64,000 bases of DNA. It comes from Rhynchopus euleeides. Taxonomy: Eukaryota; Euglenozoa; Diplonemea; Diplonemida; Diplonemidae. Each line of letters opens with the position of its first letter. Position 1 is the stretch's first letter. The stretch is taken from NCBI GenBank assembly GCA_963210315.1, contig OY723259.1, forward strand, positions 868,001-932,000, read 5' to 3'. The notes beneath the pieces were generated by a model that had not been told where the DNA came from, made no database searches, and saw only the letters and a list, made by a program, of their open reading frames with translations. This document shows positions 59,551-64,000 of the stretch, piece by piece. The translations under genes were made by a program, and so were the position numbers.

Positions 59551-60349
59551 GTAACAAAAAAATTACAGGCAAACCGAAAACAAACCACAGTCGCATTCGG
59601 CGCTTGCCCCCTATTTTTTTGCTGCCCCACACACCCTCCGCACCCAGTTTTTTGAACGATTTTCAGCAGTGGACCCAACTGGGTAGAGACCCAGCAACCT
59701 CCGCGTCAGAGCTTGAAGAGGCAAGGTGTGAAAGAAGCAAGAAAGACATGACATCCGGCTATTTTTGTTGGCCCGTGAAGAGAGAAGAACATGGGTGTGT
59801 TTGAACACCTTTCGGGTAGGGTAGATCCACAGCGGAATCCCAACTTGAGGGTGGGAATCACCGTCGCCGCGGGTCTCGGTGCGGTCTCCATTGCACTCAC
59901 ACACTCAACCCCCAAGCCACACACACATACCTTTCAGGCATTGTAAAAAAAAGTTTCAAAAAAAGAGAAAATACCACCAGCGAAGAGCCCGGGCCAGGGA
60001 ATATTTGGGTTGCACAGCTGCCAGCAAGTTGAATTTGATGCCCCCAGCTATGGAAAGAAAAGAAACGCAATAACCAGCAGGCGGCAGCCTTGCCCAGATC
60101 CAGAGAGGCCCCGATATGCACCGCCAGAAGGCCAAAGCTTCACCAGACAGCCAGCGACGTTCGGGATGTTTCCACATCCGAGCTAGTCACTACGTCTAGG
60201 TGAGAGGGCCGAGGAGGGTGCCAACAGGGTGCCAGCAACCACCCACGTTGTGGTGCCGACAATCACACACCTGATCTGTCCTATTGACGCCAGCTGCAGT
60301 GTGGCCTTTTTCCCCGGGGGGGGGGGGGGGGGCAAGGCTGGCAGCAAAT

Positions 60350-60415
60350 TTTTACTGCACTTTACTGCACTTTATTTTACTGCATTTTACTGCATTTTAT
60401 TGTATTTTATTTTCC
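60350..60415. repeat. TTTACTGCAC/TTTT repeat array, left
   Basis: About six units of ttttactgcac or ttttactgcat. A similar array lies at 61088-61160 in the same orientation. Confidence 0.75.
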
Positions 60416-61087
60416 GGATTTTTGGATAAAGTGCATGGTCCTTAGTGGTGCCTTGGGCTTCGCATACGTACAGCTGGGAGGACCACTATGGACAGGCCAA
60501 ATGCTGGAGTCACACCCACTTTACAGAGGTGCAGCCACGTCTGCAAGTTTGCGGACAGCCGCAAACCCGCAGAAGATGGCAAAAAGTACCGCTCCTGCAC
60601 GGAGGTTCTCCTGAAGGTCACAGGGACGCACCAAGGCTCCGGCAGAGAATGCAGGCCGGGATGGATGTGCCCTGCCTATGTTGGGTCGGTGGGTTCGCAG
60701 GACCTGATCGGTGCGGCCTCCGCCTGGCTTCAGTCCTGCTTTGAGTGCTTTCAGTCCGCTCTGATGTCCAGCCTCCCCGAACGGGATGGTGAAGAACCCG
60801 TACGCCAGAGCTCAGCTGTACAACGTCCGAGGAAGGTGGACTGCCCACCGCACACCGCCGTGCTGGTCCGCCCTGCTGCGCCTGCGGTGCTGGGGTGCGC
60901 CTGCTGCCTGATTGGCCCCGGCACTCGGAAGCAGCATCAAGCATGCCGAACAGCAGCAGGGCGGGCCTGGCGGGGGCACTGCCTTGGTGGCCTTGTGTTG
61001 GCCAGAGTGGGCGGATCAGGGTCCCCTGGCACGGCAGGTCAGCATCCTGCCCACCGTCACGCCGAGCCACACCTACAACACGCTCTC

Positions 61088-61160
61088 CTGCACTTTATTG
61101 CACTTTACTGCATTTTATTGCACTTTATTTTATTTTATGTTTTTTATTTTTAAAATGCAG
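61088..61160. repeat. TTTACTGCAC/TTTT repeat array, right
   Basis: About five units of ctgcactttattgcacttta type, decaying into T-rich sequence. Confidence 0.75.
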
Positions 61161-61812
61161 CATTTGTCCAGCCTTGGGGGGGGGGATATACCATATCTCT
61201 GATTCAATCATTCACGTCGAGAAGGGCAATGGTGTGAAGTCCAGCCTCATCAGTCACCCACAGAACCCCCAATCGCGGGGGAAGGCGGGAGCTGCGGTGC
61301 ACAACATAGGCAAATGCGAGGTGAAAGGGTGATGATAATTGCAGGGGCTGTGCCGTTGTAATGGCGTGGCGTAGGTGCGGTGTCGCGCGAGGGGGTGGTG
61401 GTGGTTGGGGGAGGTCGTGGGCGAATCGCCACCACACACCCACCTCCCCTACCCCCCCCTCGCCAGCACACACGCATCCAAGCCCGCAAAGAAAGAGAGA
61501 AAACGGACACCCAAAACCCACTCCCGCTGAGACCTTTGCTCTCCTGCTCTAGCAAATAAGCGAATCGAATCATCCGCAGATTCCGTCGGGGGGTGTGGTG
61601 TGGGGGCGGGGGTGGGTGGGTGGGTGGGGGGCGGAGGTGTAGGTGTGGGAGGTGCTTTTCCGACACTCAAAAATGCAGTTGTGGGGAAGGGGGGGCGGGG
61701 GGAGGGGGGGTCATAGGAGGTAGATGGGGGGGGGGGGGTGTTTCGTGGGTGGGAGTGGGAACCTAAAGCGCGAACGTAACGGACCTGACAGAATGTGGGG
61801 GGGGGGGGGGTA

Positions 61813-62960
61813 GGGGGGGTCAAATGCCCCCCTTTTACGTGGACAAACACGATTTTTCAAAAAACCGGCGCAGAGGCCCCAAAGCCCCCGTAAACCCTCC
61901 AAACCCCCCCAGATCGGTCCGGAAACCCATCGAACCCCACTTTTCCACCATTCCGGGCACCTCAGGTGCCCGAATTGGGGTACCTAAATTTTGTGCCACC
62001 GTTTGGTACCGGACAGTGCCACTGTGTGGGAGGTTGGAAAAGAAAATGCCCCAACACACCACATCTGAGGGTTGCAATGCATGTTGCTTGCCAACCACGT
62101 CATCCGGTGGGTGTCAGGCGCTATGTAGGTGGCATTAGCCAGGTCTTCGATGTGTTCTGGCTTGTATATGTACCTCCCTGCCACCATGCACCGGGAGGCT
62201 GCCTGTAGGTACGGAACAAGTCCAGATGGTCGTGTGATTCCTGTGCAGCAGTGCTCCACAACCGGGATGTGTTGACAACGACTGTTGCAACACGAGCTGT
62301 ACATTCCGGGAACACACGAAGTGCGCTGTCGTGGTACCCATTGTGCCAGAATTGGTACTTGCTGCGGTCTACTTTGCCTGGCCCAAGAGCACTGGTACTG
62401 AACAGTGCAATATGCGTGGCGAGGTGAATGCAACGGAAGCGCGCAAAGTCAATACAGCTCTCGGATGGCGGGTGGTGGTGTCACTAGTGTGTGACGTTCA
62501 CTCGAGGATACAACGCATCACAATGAATCAGCAACCGTGGACCGAGTACAATACGCTCTCTGTGGCTGGTGTGGGGGACAAAGGCAGTGCCTGTGCCGCA
62601 GGCAGGGAGGTACATATACAATCCAGAACACATCGAAGACCTGGCTAATGCCACCTACATAGCGCCTGACACCCACCGGATGACGTGGTTGGCAAGCAAC
62701 ATGCATTGCAACCCTCAGATGTGGTGTGTTGGGGCATTTTCTTTTCCAACCTCCCACACAGTGGCACTGTACGGTACCAAACGGTGGCACAAAATTTAGG
62801 TACCCCAATTCGGGCACCTGAGGTGCCCGGAATGGTGGAAAAGTGGGGTTCGATGGGTTTCCGGACCGATCTGGGGGGGTTTGGAGGGTTTACGGGGGCT
62901 TTGGGGCCTCTGCGCCGGTTTTTTGAAAAATCGTGTTTGTCACCCCCATTTGACCCCCCC
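61813..62960. mobile_element. 1.15-kb foldback element with ~365-bp inverted arms
   Basis: The left arm 61813-62182 and right arm 62601-62960 are inverted copies with few differences, enclosing ~418 bp of unique sequence. The ends are GGGGGGG and CCCCCCC, each flanked by TA (61811-61812, 62961-62962). The arms keep a shared open frame (YIYKPEHIEDLANATY, later MHCNPQMWCVGAF) pointing outward from the centre in both directions. I recognise no transposase. It is probably a non-autonomous DNA transposon. Confidence 0.85.
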
Positions 62961-62977
62961 TAGGCATACAGTGCAAA

Positions 62978-63162
62978 CGATAATTATTATCGCATATATA
63001 CCAGATACGATAATTTTCGGAAAATTGTCGCATACGATAATTCATTATCGCATACGATAATCCATTATCGTATGATGCGATAATGGATTATCGTATACGA
63101 CCAGATACGATAATTATTATCGTATGCGATAACATACGATAATCCCATTATCGTATGCGATA
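62978..63162. repeat. Cluster of ATTATCG/CGATAAT palindromes
   Basis: About fourteen copies of CGATAAT or ATTATCG occur in 185 bp, in alternating orientation. The largest hairpin pairs 63049-63070 with 63078-63099 (one mismatch, 7-nt loop). Confidence 0.85.
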
Positions 63163-64000
63163 CCCACCTGATTTTGCCCGAAACCAATCACCGAAATCTC
63201 CAGTTTACCACCGCCAAACGCCACCAAACCCCGCCAAGGGCCACAATCAGCCACGAAATAGAGATCACTACCATTCTCCCAGCCCCAGGAAGGGTAAGAT
63301 GAGCCTGTGGGGTCCGGTGCTGCAGGCAGGGTACGCGTACTGGTCTGTGTCCGGGCTGCTGTGGTCATCGACAAGGCTGTGTGGTCTGTCCGAAGGAGGT
63401 GGATGGTGGTCTCCCTCAGGTGGATCGCGTCTCTCCGATCCTGCATGGGCTCAGGTGTCTCCAGATGATCATCACCCCTTGCCTTGCTGTCGGTGAGGAT
63501 GGCGCCCGAGCTCCGCCTTGTAGCGCAGCGGAGTCGTGCAGGTCAGGCACGCTCCTTGAGGCCTCCGAGGTGATGTGCGCGCGCCACCCCGTGGTTCCTT
63601 GTAGAGTTGCAGACAGGTCCGTGCGCACGGTGGGAGCGTTCGTATCGCCCGTTCCGTGCCAGGTCCTGAAGAATACCTTTGGTTGAGTATTGCCTCTCTC
63701 GGGTTCAAACCCCATTCAAGGTCCTTCGCTATGTCATCACTGGTCGTCAGTCAGAGGGGAAGAACGGTGTTCCTCACTTTTTCACTGCTCACGGGAGCGA
63801 AGGCCAAGTCCAACATAAGTGGTAGCCTTGAAGAGAAATCTCCTGATCTCTCCAAACATTGCACCGAAGACCACACCTGCCTATCAGGTTCTTCCCCATC
63901 AGTCGAACAGTCTTTCTTGTTCATGTTCTGGGCAGGGTGCTCTGTCTCGGTCACCCCGACACCTGCTTCAACTAGGCTAGCCCAACGTCTTCCCTCAGTG
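63163..64000. other. Unassigned sequence to window end
   Basis: No domain-bearing frame, RNA or repeat that I can support. Short frames on both strands overlap each other. Confidence 0.4.

Larger units (their letters stand above)
59551..61812. other. Gene-poor region with TTTACTGCAC repeats
   Basis: Two short arrays of TTTACTGCAC-like units (60350-60415 and 61088-61160) flank ~670 bp that contain an unassigned open frame (60488-61153 plus, no domain). Poly(G) runs occur at 60317-60332 and 61720-61810. No supported gene. Confidence 0.45.

Noticed and set aside
63690-63720. cgggttcaaaccccat as a tRNA T-arm
   Set aside because: No matching acceptor, D-arm or anticodon arm at proper spacing on either strand.

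Overview
This window reads as repeat-rich nuclear DNA from a GC-rich unicellular eukaryote. It is not prokaryotic: there are transmembrane class III cyclases, a copper monooxygenase, spliceosomal-type GT-AG boundaries, non-LTR retrotransposons and tyrosine-recombinase (YR) retrotransposons. Every host gene I can support lies on the minus strand. Most of them carry a polypyrimidine-AG acceptor a few to about 30 nt upstream of the ATG. One-way gene arrangement, close acceptors and YR elements ordered gag-YR-RT (an order I associate with the VIPER elements of trypanosomatids) fit an euglenozoan such as a diplonemid. This is an inference; other protists with directional gene clusters, such as dinoflagellates, are not excluded. 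I found no rRNA, tRNA, CRISPR or origin.

Layout. 1-6.3 kb: head-to-tail membrane adenylyl cyclase paralogs (AC0 frameshifted and cut by the window edge, AC1, AC2). 7.3-7.7 kb: a small secreted Cys-rich protein. 8.8-18.7 kb: a DOMON/dopamine-beta-hydroxylase-like copper monooxygenase gene split by an 8.1-kb non-LTR retrotransposon (NLR-1), with a perfect 19-bp target-site duplication. 19.1-21.3 kb: a fourth cyclase (AC3). 22.2-28.5 kb: an MSS51-C-like protein, a two-exon membrane protein and a carnosine N-methyltransferase-like enzyme. 28.6-38.0 kb, plus strand: two tandem copies of a second non-LTR element (NLR-2) sitting between (GA)n tracts. 39.8-44.5 kb: a large multidomain receptor with a degenerate cyclase domain. 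44.5-49.7 kb: gene-poor, with G/C homopolymers and hairpin repeats. 49.7-59.55 kb: two abutting YR retrotransposons (YR-1, YR-2). The second has complete split direct repeats with a small TA-flanked inverted-repeat element inside them. 59.6-64 kb: gene-poor, with a 1.15-kb foldback element and a palindromic ATTATCG cluster.

The host genes point to expanded cyclic-nucleotide signalling (four related cyclases plus a receptor whose cyclase domain has lost key residues). The rest are unrelated housekeeping or secretory functions, as expected for a directional cluster rather than an operon. More than 40% of the window is recognisable mobile DNA.

The strongest leads are: (1) NLR-2, where ORF1 and ORF2 share a frame separated only by a TGA that is followed by a canonical 2A-type motif (GDIETNPGP); (2) NLR-2 targeting of (GA)n microsatellites; (3) two OTU-protease domains and an ATGA stop/start overlap in NLR-1; (4) the fully resolved A1-ORFs-B1-A2-B2 architecture of YR-2 with solo copies elsewhere in the window; (5) lineage-specific cyclases with a catalytic domain plus a degenerate second domain, one copy carrying Asn at the adenine-specifying Lys. 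Both autonomous non-LTR copies carry apparent frameshifts, so either these copies are decayed or homopolymer errors exist in the assembly.
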